Shown piece by piece: positions 1 through 8,142 of a stretch of DNA of 38,447 nucleotides. The stretch is taken from assembly GCA_900319365.1 (NCBI GenBank), contig ONOE01000016.1, forward strand, positions 1-38,447, given 5' to 3'. The translations under genes and the position numbers were made by a program. The notes below the pieces were generated by a model. The model saw only the letters and a list, made by a program, of their open reading frames with translations. It was not told where the DNA came from and made no database searches. Positions within the stretch are counted from its first letter, which is position 1; each line of letters begins with the position of its first letter. The DNA comes from an uncultured bacterium (lineage in GTDB: Bacteria > Cyanobacteriota > Vampirovibrionia > Gastranaerophilales > Gastranaerophilaceae).

Positions 1-57
1 TACATTTTCTACTTTTTTTAAATCTTTGATATTTCTAATTGGTTCTACGGTTGTCAT
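1..57 (-). CDS. N-terminal fragment, possible tyrosine recombinase/integrase
   Basis: Only the first 19 codons are inside the window (MTTVEPIRNIKDLKKVENV), preceded by a good GGAG ribosome binding site. The start resembles the 'VEPIRD.K.I..I' beginning of phage and plasmid XerC/D-type integrases, but that rests on a short N-terminal match from memory. It is the last visible gene of the minus-strand late operon, 48 bp after gpG. A tyrosine recombinase would be unusual in a phage that already carries a DDE transposase. It could equally be an unrelated small phage protein. Confidence 0.4.
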   Translation of the reverse strand, partial: MTTVEPIRNIKDLKKVENV

Positions 58-105
58 AAAATCTCCTTTCTTCCCGTAACTACTAAACTTGAGATTGTTT
101 TCTCT

Positions 106-564
106 CTAGTAATTTTCGGACAAATAATTCTCACATTCAGTAAGTATCTCGTCATAATCATCATTCGTTAGTAATAAATAAGGTCTTGCAGGGATTTCAA
201 CAGATTTATTTTTGCCGGCTTGACCTCCGAGTTGATGAATTGCCGCATACTCTAAATTTGATCCGATAACCGCTGAATCATTGTCATAATACGTATTGAT
301 TGATGCGGCAAGTTTGCCTTCAACTTGTAAAATCTGTCCCGGCCATTTACGTTTTTTAGTTCTCTGTTTTTTTGTTGATTCTGCCAAATCCACCCATTTG
401 TCAGGTCTGCCCTCTTCTTTAAAATTCTCTTCAGTTGAATAGGCAAAAATACCTGCGATGTTTTTCATCAACGGTCGCAGGTTTTCTGTCCTTTTTGCAA
501 GATTAAGGAGTTTTTCATGAACTTCTTTATTATCAAATTCAATTTCAATCGGCTTGTCGCTCAT
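106..564 (-). CDS. Phage virion morphogenesis protein (Mu gpG-like)
   Basis: A 152-aa protein of the Mu gpG / P2 gpS 'virion morphogenesis' family, which acts in head-tail joining or tail completion. The family pattern is visible. There is a charged N-terminal helix, a central 'WVDLAESTKKQRTKK' stretch, a 'L.A.SI' core, 'GSNLEYAAIHQLGG' near residue 105, and the typical 'IPARPYLLL' near the C-terminus. An AGGAA ribosome binding site lies just upstream of the ATG. It overlaps the end of the adenine methyltransferase by 20 bp and follows the gpF-like gene, as G follows F in Mu, except that a methyltransferase gene lies between them. Confidence 0.85.
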   Translation of the reverse strand: MSDKPIEIEFDNKEVHEKLLNLAKRTENLRPLMKNIAGIFAYSTEENFKEEGRPDKWVDLAESTKKQRTKKRKWPGQILQVEGKLAASINTYYDNDSAVIGSNLEYAAIHQLGGQAGKNKSVEIPARPYLLLTNDDYDEILTECENYLSENY

Positions 565-1363
565 ATAATTCCTTTATTGGATAGTTTGCAATTAACAACT
601 CTTTGAACATTTTATTTCGGTTCTCTACTCCCTCTCTGTTGTTGATTCCGTTTAATCTTTCAACAGCGATCATATCAAAGCCTTTGTATAGTTCTCTGAT
701 TTTAGGTGAATCGTCATAAGACAATAGAAAACGACCTTTGACCGCTCCTAAAACCTCTCTTAAACGCTCGTGGTCAAAATCTTTAGTGGAAGTTACTTCA
801 TAACCGCAACCTCTTGAATACGGAGGATCACAATAGAAAAATGCACCCTCGTGGTCATATTGATTGATTAATTTTTCAAAATCACGACCTTCAATCATTA
901 CTGTATCCAAACGTTCATGGATAGCCTCGATTTTTTTAGGAACATTGTGCAGGGATTTACAAGCACCGCCTGAAGTTTTCTTTACCGTTCCGAAAGTATC
1001 ACCACGACCACCAAATGAACGAGTGATTAAAAAGTAAAATTGGACTGCCTTTTGAATGTCCGTTATAAATGTGCCGTTCAAGAATTGCAAAAACATCTCA
1101 CGAGAGCCGAGTAAATGCCTCCATTCTTCAATAAAAGCATTAGGATGGTATTTGACAATGCGGAACAGATTTACAAGTCTGCCATCGAGGTCGTTGTAGA
1201 CTTCCAAATCTGCCCACTTGTCTTTATAAAACAACACCCAACCGCCTCCGCCGAACGGTTCGATGTAGGATTTAATATCTTCAGGAATGAGTTTAGCGAT
1301 GGTTTTTCTCAATAATCTTTTACCACCCACCCAATTTATTAAACATTTTCTATCAATAGTCAT
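545..1363 (-). CDS. D12-class N6-adenine DNA methyltransferase (Dam-like)
   Basis: A 272-aa Dam-family enzyme that transfers methyl from S-adenosylmethionine to adenine N6 in DNA. The SAM-binding motif 'EPFGGGGWV' is at about residues 35-43 and the catalytic 'CDPPY' at about residues 177-181. The N-terminal 'NWVGGKRLL' is typical of the class. Length is normal for Dam-type enzymes and all main motifs are intact. GGAG precedes the ATG. It sits between gpF and gpG inside a structural operon, with no cognate restriction gene nearby. An anti-restriction or self-marking role is the likeliest inference; recognition of GATC cannot be established from the sequence alone. Confidence 0.9.
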   Translation of the reverse strand: MTIDRKCLINWVGGKRLLRKTIAKLIPEDIKSYIEPFGGGGWVLFYKDKWADLEVYNDLDGRLVNLFRIVKYHPNAFIEEWRHLLGSREMFLQFLNGTFITDIQKAVQFYFLITRSFGGRGDTFGTVKKTSGGACKSLHNVPKKIEAIHERLDTVMIEGRDFEKLINQYDHEGAFFYCDPPYSRGCGYEVTSTKDFDHERLREVLGAVKGRFLLSYDDSPKIRELYKGFDMIAVERLNGINNREGVENRNKMFKELLIANYPIKELYERQAD

Positions 1364-1400
1364 AATTCAAACTCCTTTTTATTACTGTTCAAATGCCGTT

Positions 1401-2162
1401 TTAATTACCTTCTATAAGACCGCTTGCAGGGTTATGACTCCACCCGACATCAGGTGCTACTCTTTTACCCGTCAGAGGATCTGTGTAAACTGTAACCGGC
1501 TTATATTCCCCCGACTTTTTAGAAACAAGAGCCAATTCCTCCGATAATGTGCCGGCAGAAGAACTAACAGTTCGGTTTTTCTTTTGCAGGTTGTAATCAG
1601 ATAGTGCGTTTACTCTGCATCTGCACCTCCAACCGTTCGGAGGGTAAAAGCTCTGCCAAAATGGATCATCATATCTATAAATAAGTCCGTTAAGCATTGC
1701 GTGTTCAGGTCGTGTCGAGGCATCCATAACCGCCACATATTCCCAGTACGGTCGATTATCCACATTCTCGTATTGAGTTTTATATCGCCCTGTTTGATAT
1801 GCAGTTTGCATATTAACGGAATAAATCGTTTTCAGACGGTACATTGAGCCAAGTTGAACTTTTTCTGCGACACCCTGACTATCAACAACTATCTGCTCAC
1901 CCCACCAACCTTTCTTTTGCAGGGTTGGTTTAAGTTCCTTTGAAAATTCTCGGAATGTTTTTCCCTCTGTAAGTGCTTTTTCAAGAGCAGAGCGAATATC
2001 TTTTAAGATGTCCTCACGCATTGCTTTTGCTACTGTGAAAGATTTTTTATGAGCATCTTGCCATAATTCGTACCAGTCCCAAGAGAACTTATTGTTTTTA
2101 TTCCTGAAATATTTTATTGCTAAAGAGGGTGCGAGTTTGAATAAACTTTTAAGTTGTACCAT
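1401..2162 (-). CDS. Mu gpF-like minor head / head morphogenesis protein
   Basis: A 253-aa member of the Mu F / SPP1 gp7 minor head protein family, usually needed for capsid assembly or DNA ejection. The C-terminal half carries the family signature: 'YWEYVAVMDASTRPEH..LNG' followed by 'PPNGWRCRCRVNAL', a Cys-rich element near residues 175-195. An upstream in-frame TTG at 2168 is possible, but the ATG at 2162 has AGAGG six bases before it and is preferred. The start overlaps the end of the cytosine methyltransferase, so translation is probably coupled. It follows portal in the operon, interrupted by that methyltransferase. Confidence 0.88.
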   Translation of the reverse strand: MVQLKSLFKLAPSLAIKYFRNKNNKFSWDWYELWQDAHKKSFTVAKAMREDILKDIRSALEKALTEGKTFREFSKELKPTLQKKGWWGEQIVVDSQGVAEKVQLGSMYRLKTIYSVNMQTAYQTGRYKTQYENVDNRPYWEYVAVMDASTRPEHAMLNGLIYRYDDPFWQSFYPPNGWRCRCRVNALSDYNLQKKNRTVSSSAGTLSEELALVSKKSGEYKPVTVYTDPLTGKRVAPDVGWSHNPASGLIEGN

Positions 2163-3297
2163 ATGCAACCTCTGCTAATTTTCTTGCAACAGCCTCTATC
2201 ACATTGACAGTTACAGCATTTCCTGCCATTTTGTATAAATGACCATCAACAAGTCCTATTTTTCGGCCGCATTCAACCATATCATCAGGTAATCCCTGAA
2301 GACGGAAACATTCAAGCGGTGTTAACCGTCTTATTCTGTAATTATCAATTGTTCCCATATTGCAGGATGTATCAAGCGTTTGGGAACAACCCCTACCAAC
2401 TCTGCCTCTGCGGAGTTTTGATTCAGGATAAGCAAGACTTATTCCATCCCCGATTCGAGCTTCGTCATAACCTTTTTTAGTCCCGTTTTTAACATAATAA
2501 AGTCCGGCTTTACCACCCTGTCCACCACCATTTGCAGTTAGGCACGAACCGATTCCTGACGAATCATAAATACGATGTGCTTGTCCTTTTCCTTTTGTTT
2601 CATCTAACTGTTTTAATAATGGTTGGCGGCATAAATCACTTTGAGTGCGAATTGTTCCAACTTCATTTCTCTCTTCATTAACCCATTTTTCTTTGCTGTT
2701 CTTCCAATAAACTACGTTACCTTTTGGACCTGTGCAAGAATTTTTGCTGCTTGCTCCACTGATAGGAAATATTTTTCCGATACATTCGTTTCCATAACAT
2801 CCAACAATGTAGACACGTTCTCTGTTTTGAGGAACGCCGAAGAACTTAGAATTAAGTAATTGCCATTGCACTTTATACCCAATGTCGGAGAGAATTTTAA
2901 GTATTGTTTGGAAAGTTCTTCCTCCATCGTGATTAAGTAAGCCTTTAACGTTTTCGAGAATAAAATATTTTGGTTTTTTGTCTTTGAGAATCCGTGCGAC
3001 TTCAAAAAACATTGTGCCTCTTGTGTCTTCAAATCCTCGTCTTTTTCCTGCAATCGAAAAAGATTGGCAAGGAAATCCGCCACATAAGATATCGAAATCG
3101 GGGAGTTCTGTTGTATTGATTGTTGTGATGTCATTAAAAAAACACTCCTCTTCTGTATTAAAATAATTACTGTATAGTTTGTTTGCGTGTTTATCGTTGT
3201 CGCAATATCCAACGCATTTAAATCCGGCTCTTTCAAGTCCTATTCTAAAACCGCCAATTCCAGAGAAAAAATCAAAAAAAGTTAATTGTTTACTCAT
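2149..3297 (-). CDS. C5-cytosine DNA methyltransferase (Dcm-like)
   Basis: A 382-aa m5C methyltransferase with every core motif. 'FFSGIGGFRIGLE' (motif I, SAM binding) is near residues 10-22. 'GGFPCQSFSIAG' carries the catalytic Cys near residue 75. 'FILENVKGL' is motif VI, 'FGVPQNRERVYIVG' is motif VIII, and 'RRLTPLECFRLQGLP' plus 'YKMAGNAVTVNVI' are motifs IX-X at the C-terminus. The target-recognition region lies between about residues 190 and 310. It overlaps portal by 8 bp and gpF by 14 bp, so it is fully embedded in the late operon. No partner endonuclease is visible, consistent with phage self-protection. The sequence specificity cannot be read off. Confidence 0.93.
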   Translation of the reverse strand: MSKQLTFFDFFSGIGGFRIGLERAGFKCVGYCDNDKHANKLYSNYFNTEEECFFNDITTINTTELPDFDILCGGFPCQSFSIAGKRRGFEDTRGTMFFEVARILKDKKPKYFILENVKGLLNHDGGRTFQTILKILSDIGYKVQWQLLNSKFFGVPQNRERVYIVGCYGNECIGKIFPISGASSKNSCTGPKGNVVYWKNSKEKWVNEERNEVGTIRTQSDLCRQPLLKQLDETKGKGQAHRIYDSSGIGSCLTANGGGQGGKAGLYYVKNGTKKGYDEARIGDGISLAYPESKLRRGRVGRGCSQTLDTSCNMGTIDNYRIRRLTPLECFRLQGLPDDMVECGRKIGLVDGHLYKMAGNAVTVNVIEAVARKLAEVAYGTT

Positions 3298-4762
3298 CTA
3301 ATCCATCACTCCTTCCCTGTAATTCGCAAAGGAATAATGCTTTTTGAATAGTTTGTTCAAACTGTTTGCTTCGCAGATTTTTATCTGTCAGCAATTCAAA
3401 TGCTTCCTCGTAATTCTCGCAAGATTCAAAGAGTTTTATTAAAGGTGAGAGCATACTTTGAGCTTGTTTATTCAAATCACCTTCAATTATGAATTTAAAT
3501 AAATTCTCAATTTGAGCTTGTCCGGGAACGAGCTTTTCTTCCTCTTCCTTAAATTCTTTAAATTTAGGACTTGCAGGGATAATGTCTTCCCTAATATCAA
3601 AATCTTCCTCTTCAAGACCATAATTTTTTATGAAATACTCTTTTGTGAATTTAACACCTGTGTCAGAAAGGATTTTATCTCTTTGAGCCAAATTTAAATC
3701 AACATCTTCAGGTTCGTAAAGTTCAAAAACAGGGACTTCCGCATTAGCAAAATTAATTTCATATATCCATTGAATCAGTTGATTTATAACACCTTCAACC
3801 AGTTTTTTATCAGAATCAATAATGTCTTGACGGACTTGCATATGCGTATTTGATGCGGCATAACTTCCCGTTGATCCGATTTCAGTTGTTAAGGTTTGAC
3901 CGAGAATTGCTTTGGATATCTCGGTATTCATTTTATCGATTAGTTTTTCATAAATCTCGGCAGAGGAAGATTTGCTTGCTTCCTGAATTTCAATAGATGA
4001 ATCGTCAGGAATTACCGCAATGGCATCCTGAACCATATCCTCAAGCATATCCGCAAGAGAGTTTGTTTCCTCTTTTGTTGAACCTCTTGGATGTTTACCT
4101 ATTAAGTGAGGCATTCCGTATTTTTCAGTAAACACCACCCAAAATTTTAATCCGCCTTTTTTAAAGGTTACATTCCAAAAGACACGAGATAGGGTGCGTT
4201 CGCCGTATGGATTATTGTATGATGGATTATTTTGTGCAAGCAGGAATTTTTTATCAGGAACAATTTCTCCGTAGTAATTTTCTTTTGTTCTGAATTTGAG
4301 ATTATTGTCATCATCAAAACAAAACCATTCAGGAGGTTTTGCAGTTACTCTTTCAGGCATAATATGACCTGATTTATCTCTCTTCCATATAATTTCAAGA
4401 GGCTGAAACCCAAACTGTGTTGCATCTAAAATATCAGAAATGATTTTTTGTAAATCTAATCTTTTCAGTAATTTTTCTATTTCTTCTGCGTTTTGGTCTT
4501 TATCAAGACCTCTGTTTATTTCCCAATCAAGAGATAAAACACCGGCTTTGCGTGATTGAGTGCAAGCAAAAACGTGCGGATCACAAAGTAATTCTTTGTA
4601 AATCCTAATGTCTTTGCCTTGCTTTTTTAAGACAATATCAGGATCGGGGAGGATATTTGCCAAAGAATAAAAATTCAACGCACGTTTGCGAGTGGCAATT
4701 TCCTCCGTAATCCCTTTTTTCATACCTTTTTGTTTAAGAACGGAATCTTCCAACTTATGCAC
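3290..4762 (-). CDS. Portal protein (Mu gp29-like, DUF935 family)
   Basis: A 490-aa portal protein of the Mu gp29/DUF935 family, which forms the ring through which DNA enters and leaves the head. Family features include an N-terminal 'LPDPDIVLKKQGKDIRIYKELLCDPHVFACTQSRKAGV'-like region (shown here in part), 'FGFQPLEIIWKR' near residue 110, 'NPYGERTLSRVFW' near 185, and the 'GQTLTTEIGSTGSYAASNTHM' segment near 290. The start shown is a GTG overlapping the tail tube stop, with a weak ribosome binding site. A downstream ATG at about 4720 is an alternative. In Mu, portal follows the terminase on the same strand; here the terminase is on the other strand about 7 kb away. Confidence 0.9.
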   Translation of the reverse strand: MHKLEDSVLKQKGMKKGITEEIATRKRALNFYSLANILPDPDIVLKKQGKDIRIYKELLCDPHVFACTQSRKAGVLSLDWEINRGLDKDQNAEEIEKLLKRLDLQKIISDILDATQFGFQPLEIIWKRDKSGHIMPERVTAKPPEWFCFDDDNNLKFRTKENYYGEIVPDKKFLLAQNNPSYNNPYGERTLSRVFWNVTFKKGGLKFWVVFTEKYGMPHLIGKHPRGSTKEETNSLADMLEDMVQDAIAVIPDDSSIEIQEASKSSSAEIYEKLIDKMNTEISKAILGQTLTTEIGSTGSYAASNTHMQVRQDIIDSDKKLVEGVINQLIQWIYEINFANAEVPVFELYEPEDVDLNLAQRDKILSDTGVKFTKEYFIKNYGLEEEDFDIREDIIPASPKFKEFKEEEEKLVPGQAQIENLFKFIIEGDLNKQAQSMLSPLIKLFESCENYEEAFELLTDKNLRSKQFEQTIQKALFLCELQGRSDGLDE

Positions 4763-5276
4763 CTATATTCTTTTTGAACTTGCTCAATACATCAATCATT
4801 CCGACTTTATAGATGTTTTGCAGGACATCAATTTCAAAGACTTCCTGTTTATCAACGATTAATTTTGCGTAAGTTACGGACATCGTTGTTTCGTATTCGG
4901 CATTTTCTTGAGGTTTGATATTACCGAGCGGAAATTCTTTAAATGTTCCGATTATAAATGCTGTTGCAGGGACTTCAGATATTCTTCCGGCTCCGTTATA
5001 TGTTTCAAGAGATGCTCTGACCTGAATCATTGCGGCAGTAAACGGATTTGAACAAGTCCTTAAAACAGCAGGATATAGTGCATTCCATTTAATCTTACAT
5101 TCCATTTTATCTATGCCGGCAAAAAATTCAGCCGAGCCAACCATACCGAGTGCTTTGTGTTCTGCCATTTTGTGTTTAATTTGTGGTAGTTGAACTTCTT
5201 CTGCACGACCGAGCAGATTCACACCATCTAAATAAACATTGGCATTTGTTAGTTTGTTAATCTCAATCTTCGACAT
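4755..5276 (-). CDS. Contractile tail tube protein (P2 FII-like)
   Basis: A 173-aa inner tail tube protein of the P2 FII family. The pattern 'NANVYLDGVNLLGRAEEVQLPQIKHK' (first part shown), then 'GMVGSAEFFAGIDKMECKIKW', matches the FII N-terminal half, and the C-terminal half is the usual mixed beta domain. The protein polymerises into the tube inside the sheath. It lies downstream of sheath (P2 order FI-FII), separated by one small gene. The 'ATAATATTTCC' context provides an AGGAAA ribosome binding site. Confidence 0.85.
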   Translation of the reverse strand: MSKIEINKLTNANVYLDGVNLLGRAEEVQLPQIKHKMAEHKALGMVGSAEFFAGIDKMECKIKWNALYPAVLRTCSNPFTAAMIQVRASLETYNGAGRISEVPATAFIIGTFKEFPLGNIKPQENAEYETTMSVTYAKLIVDKQEVFEIDVLQNIYKVGMIDVLSKFKKNIGA

Positions 5277-5300
5277 AATATTTCCTTTGGGGTTAAGTAA

Positions 5301-5477
5301 TTACTTTTTAAATAGACCGCATTTCGTGATTTCAATTTCTGAATAATGCAGTATCACATATTCCTTACTGATGGCTTGTATAAGAGGACATTTATAAACG
5401 TTCTTGCAAAAGAAACAACTATCGTTTTCATCTGTGTGAACTTCTAAATTTTCCTCGTCATTTACTATTGCGTACAT
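5301..5477 (-). CDS. Small cysteine-rich protein, unknown function
   Basis: A 58-aa protein whose ATG overlaps the sheath stop codon (TAATG), so it is almost certainly translated by coupling. It contains four cysteines, three of them close together in 'CFFCKNVYKCPL' and one near the C-terminus ('ITKCGLF'). This arrangement could bind a metal. The N-terminal half is acidic. It lies between sheath and tube, which are normally adjacent in P2-like tails. I do not recognise the family. Confidence 0.7.
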   Translation of the reverse strand: MYAIVNDEENLEVHTDENDSCFFCKNVYKCPLIQAISKEYVILHYSEIEITKCGLFKK

Positions 5478-6709
5478 TAAGATGCTCCTAACGATTTCAA
5501 CAATTCGATATCAATAAACGATTCAAAGGTTATGCGTTCCGCAGGAGTCGGAGGCATAAATTCAATATCGAAGAGCAGATGACCGTTAGCGAGTTCCGTT
5601 GTTGGGTTTTTATCTTGGTTAAAGGTGCATTTGCCATCAATCAATGCACCTCTACCGATTAAGGTTCTTATAAACTGGTTAACCGTTTCACAAATAGAAT
5701 CGATTAAACCGTTGTCTATCGGGTAATCAATGAATTGCAACATTGAATATTCAACAGACTCGTGCAGGATGTCAGCGGTTCTTCTCACATTTATGAAATT
5801 AGTCGGAAGAGTCGATGACGGAAATGCCGCTGATCTGTTTCCCCAAGTTCTGAATCCCGTACCAAAGGAATTAAACACAGTTACAATTCCGGCTTCGTTG
5901 AGTGTATTTACTTCTGAAGTTGGATCATTAATCATTGATGTCAATTGTTTTTCAACACCAACAATTCCTTTTATTTCTGTGTTTGAAGGAGACCAATGAT
6001 AACCTTTTTCAATATCTTTAGCGGCAATAACTCCTGCGAGTCTTTGAGAATAAGGTTGCAGTTTAATTGTATCTGTTTCAGTATCGTAAACTTTTAAATG
6101 CGGATAACATAGAATAATACGCTCTGAAGAGGTATTAAAGTTTATTGTTCCTTGTGAACCTCTTCCTGTTATTGCTTCCTGAACGGTTGTGCCGACAGGA
6201 GCATCAACTATTCCAATCGCTCTGATTTTATTACATATAACATTCATTTCAGAAACGATTGCTGTGTTTTCGCAAAATACAGGAGCAATTAAAGTTTTAG
6301 GATAATATCCGAATAAAGAATAACAATCTTCAAATGCTTTTAATCCTTTTCTTTTACCTGTTACGGCATCAATTCCTCCGATAATATCAGAAAGTGCAAC
6401 ATCTTCGACAGACTCGTGTTTAGATGGATCAAAAACATTTATTACAATTGCAATTCCTGCTCCCTGATCAAACATTGCATCAAGTGCATCAGGTATTGTA
6501 AATCCGGCTTTCGATTGTCCAAAATATCTGACCGCTTCAGTTTCATTAAGAATTAAAGTCGGTTCATTTATAGTTCTATATTGTTCTTCAACATCATCAA
6601 TAGGAGCAGTTCCTATAATACCAATGACCGCAGTTTTTACGGTTTGAATAGTTCTTGCACCTTTTGTAATTTCTATTGTTTCAACGCCATGTAAAAATGA
6701 TGCAGGCAT
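5477..6709 (-). CDS. Contractile tail sheath protein (P2 FI-like)
   Basis: A 410-aa tail sheath subunit. The N-terminus 'FLHGVETIEITKGARTIQT' followed by 'AVIGIIGTAP' is the classic P2 FI start. The C-terminal domain has 'FINVRRTADILHESVEYSM' and 'ITFESFIDIELL', the segments that interlock neighbouring subunits. Length is close to P2 FI (~396 aa). A GGAGG ribosome binding site lies seven bases before the ATG. The virion therefore has a contractile (myovirus) tail. Confidence 0.95.
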   Translation of the reverse strand: MPASFLHGVETIEITKGARTIQTVKTAVIGIIGTAPIDDVEEQYRTINEPTLILNETEAVRYFGQSKAGFTIPDALDAMFDQGAGIAIVINVFDPSKHESVEDVALSDIIGGIDAVTGKRKGLKAFEDCYSLFGYYPKTLIAPVFCENTAIVSEMNVICNKIRAIGIVDAPVGTTVQEAITGRGSQGTINFNTSSERIILCYPHLKVYDTETDTIKLQPYSQRLAGVIAAKDIEKGYHWSPSNTEIKGIVGVEKQLTSMINDPTSEVNTLNEAGIVTVFNSFGTGFRTWGNRSAAFPSSTLPTNFINVRRTADILHESVEYSMLQFIDYPIDNGLIDSICETVNQFIRTLIGRGALIDGKCTFNQDKNPTTELANGHLLFDIEFMPPTPAERITFESFIDIELLKSLGAS

Positions 6710-6728
6710 ATTTTATCCTCCTATGGGG

Positions 6729-7139
6729 TTATAATTCTTGTATATTTTGAGTTTTTAGTGTGAAGTTTATTCCGTACTGCCAAATTCCTTTGTTTTCCGA
6801 AATAAAATAATCTTTTGTGGGGATTAGAGATGTACATTCATCTATTTGAAATCCGCTTAATACGGCTTTAACATTATCGAGGTATTCATAAGCTCCGTTA
6901 TTGTTACGGAGGTTTCTTGTGACGATAGTTACAGAAAATTCTTTTTGATTTACTTGAGTTACAAATCCGAGAGCCTGTGTTGAGGTGTAATTACTTCCCT
7001 GATAATGAACAAGCAACGCTCCTATTTGATGTAATAAAATAAATTCGCTCGGTTTATCCGGGAAACCCTCAACCAATATTTCAGGGAATGAGAGCTTTAG
7101 TTTTTCAATAATTGCATTTTCAACAGTTCTAATATTCAC
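6729..7139 (-). CDS. Mu gp37-like tail/head completion protein
   Basis: A 136-aa protein resembling the Gp37 family of Mu-like phages (DUF1834), immediately upstream of tail sheath as in Mu. The start 'NIRTVENAIIEKLK' and the central 'VTIVTRNLRNNNGAYEYLD' are typical. A role as tail terminator or connector component is assumed from position. The start codon is GTG, overlapping the end of the gp36-like gene, with only a weak ribosome binding site; coupling is likely. Confidence 0.8.
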   Translation of the reverse strand: MNIRTVENAIIEKLKLSFPEILVEGFPDKPSEFILLHQIGALLVHYQGSNYTSTQALGFVTQVNQKEFSVTIVTRNLRNNNGAYEYLDNVKAVLSGFQIDECTSLIPTKDYFISENKGIWQYGINFTLKTQNIQEL

Positions 7140-7572
7140 TTAACTTTTGCTTTCCGAATAATTTATCAAGAAGAGTTTTATTTGTTCGGTATTCGTCAGG
7201 ATTGAAACTTGATGATTCAAGTAAGTCATTCTCTGCTTGCAGGGATATAATTCCTTTTTGAATGTCTCTTAAAGTGGCAATTGCATTTTTATAAGCACTC
7301 TCTATGACTTCAGGCATTTCATCTGCCATTCGTCTTGCGTATAAACGATAAACACTTAAATCAATAGCCAAGATACGAAGTAAAGGAAAATGGGTATCCA
7401 ACGGCAGAGTATATCTGCCACGCAGATACCCATCGATGATAGCAGAAGAATAAACAATGGCTTCTGTTGCCACTTCACGATCGACAGTCTCTTCACCATC
7501 ATCATTTGTCAGCTGGATAAGGGTAGGGGTAGAGATGTGTGTATCAATGTCCTCGATCGTGCAATAATCCAT
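7129..7572 (-). CDS. Mu gp36-like head completion protein (DUF1320)
   Basis: A 147-aa DUF1320/gp36 family protein. 'YCTIEDIDTHI' at the N-terminus and the central 'AIIDGYLRGRYTLPL' followed by 'LRILAIDLSVYRLYARR' are the family hallmarks. It is thought to be a head-tail connector (adaptor). It overlaps gp37 and abuts the decoration protein, the standard Mu order T-35-36-37-L. Confidence 0.88.
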   Translation of the reverse strand: MDYCTIEDIDTHISTPTLIQLTNDDGEETVDREVATEAIVYSSAIIDGYLRGRYTLPLDTHFPLLRILAIDLSVYRLYARRMADEMPEVIESAYKNAIATLRDIQKGIISLQAENDLLESSSFNPDEYRTNKTLLDKLFGKQKLSEY

Positions 7573-7910
7573 TAGATTCCTCTCAAAACTCTAACTTCTT
7601 GACCTTCAGTTACAGAATCTTGAGCGTAACCGTTAACTAATGCATCGCCTGTTGCTTTGACTGCTTTTCCGTTTGAATCTGATGCCACAGGTTCTCCGGC
7701 ATTTATTGTGCCGGCTGATTCAACAAGCAAAGTTCCTAAAACAGCAATTGGAACATACTGACCGTTTTCAATAGAAACATCAGAAACACCGAGTGCTTTT
7801 TCACCGGTTCCGCAGTATGCACCATCAAAACCGATAAATCTGTGTTGTTCTATATCGGCAGTCGCTTTTACGGATTCAATCAATAAAGGTTGGTATAATT
7901 TATTTGCCAT
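7572..7910 (-). CDS. Capsid decoration/cement-like protein (DUF2190 type)
   Basis: A 112-aa protein starting MANKLYQPLL, chosen because GGAGGTG lies seven bases before this ATG (7910). A longer in-frame start at 7937 would only add residues overlapping the previous gene. The pattern of small beta strands, 'GDAYC'-like turn (here 'GFDGAYCG'), 'ENGQYVPIAVLGTLLVE' and 'GEPVASDSNGKAV' fits DUF2190-type capsid stabilising proteins found next to major capsid genes. Position directly downstream of the capsid gene supports this. Confidence 0.7.
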   Translation of the reverse strand: MANKLYQPLLIESVKATADIEQHRFIGFDGAYCGTGEKALGVSDVSIENGQYVPIAVLGTLLVESAGTINAGEPVASDSNGKAVKATGDALVNGYAQDSVTEGQEVRVLRGI

Positions 7911-8142
7911 TAGATTCACCTCCGTTTTGACCTTCACCTTCGGTTTTTACTTCAGGTTTTTTAGTTTCAGTTTTTGTTTTTGTTTTGTTTTCTGTTTGTT
8001 TTGCAGGTGCTTTTTCTTTTACGAGTTCAACAAATCCTTCAAGTTTTTTGGCTTGTAAATCTGTTAATTCGATAATTGAACCTTCACCTCTTGATACTCC
8101 ATCGTGTAAGATGGTTGTGTTTTTAACTTTGTATTTAGCCAT
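7900..8142 (-). CDS. Small lysine-rich head-region protein
   Basis: An 80-aa protein from the ATG at 8142, which has GAGGAAA before it; the longer version from 8154 would lie inside the capsid gene. The first ~45 residues (MAKYKVKNTTILHDGV...) form a compact beta-rich domain like the small 'YKVLKP..HDG' proteins often found beside Mu-like capsid genes. The remainder is a low-complexity Lys/Thr/Glu tail ending 'GGESNGK'. It overlaps capsid and decoration genes on either side. Function unknown; a head accessory or head fibre role is possible. Confidence 0.65.
   Translation of the reverse strand: MAKYKVKNTTILHDGVSRGEGSIIELTDLQAKKLEGFVELVKEKAPAKQTENKTKTKTETKKPEVKTEGEGQNGGESNGK

Noticed and set aside
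2712..3236. 174-codon minus-strand frame inside the cytosine methyltransferase
   Set aside because: Overlaps an intact gene with all motifs; composition looks like an out-of-frame translation.
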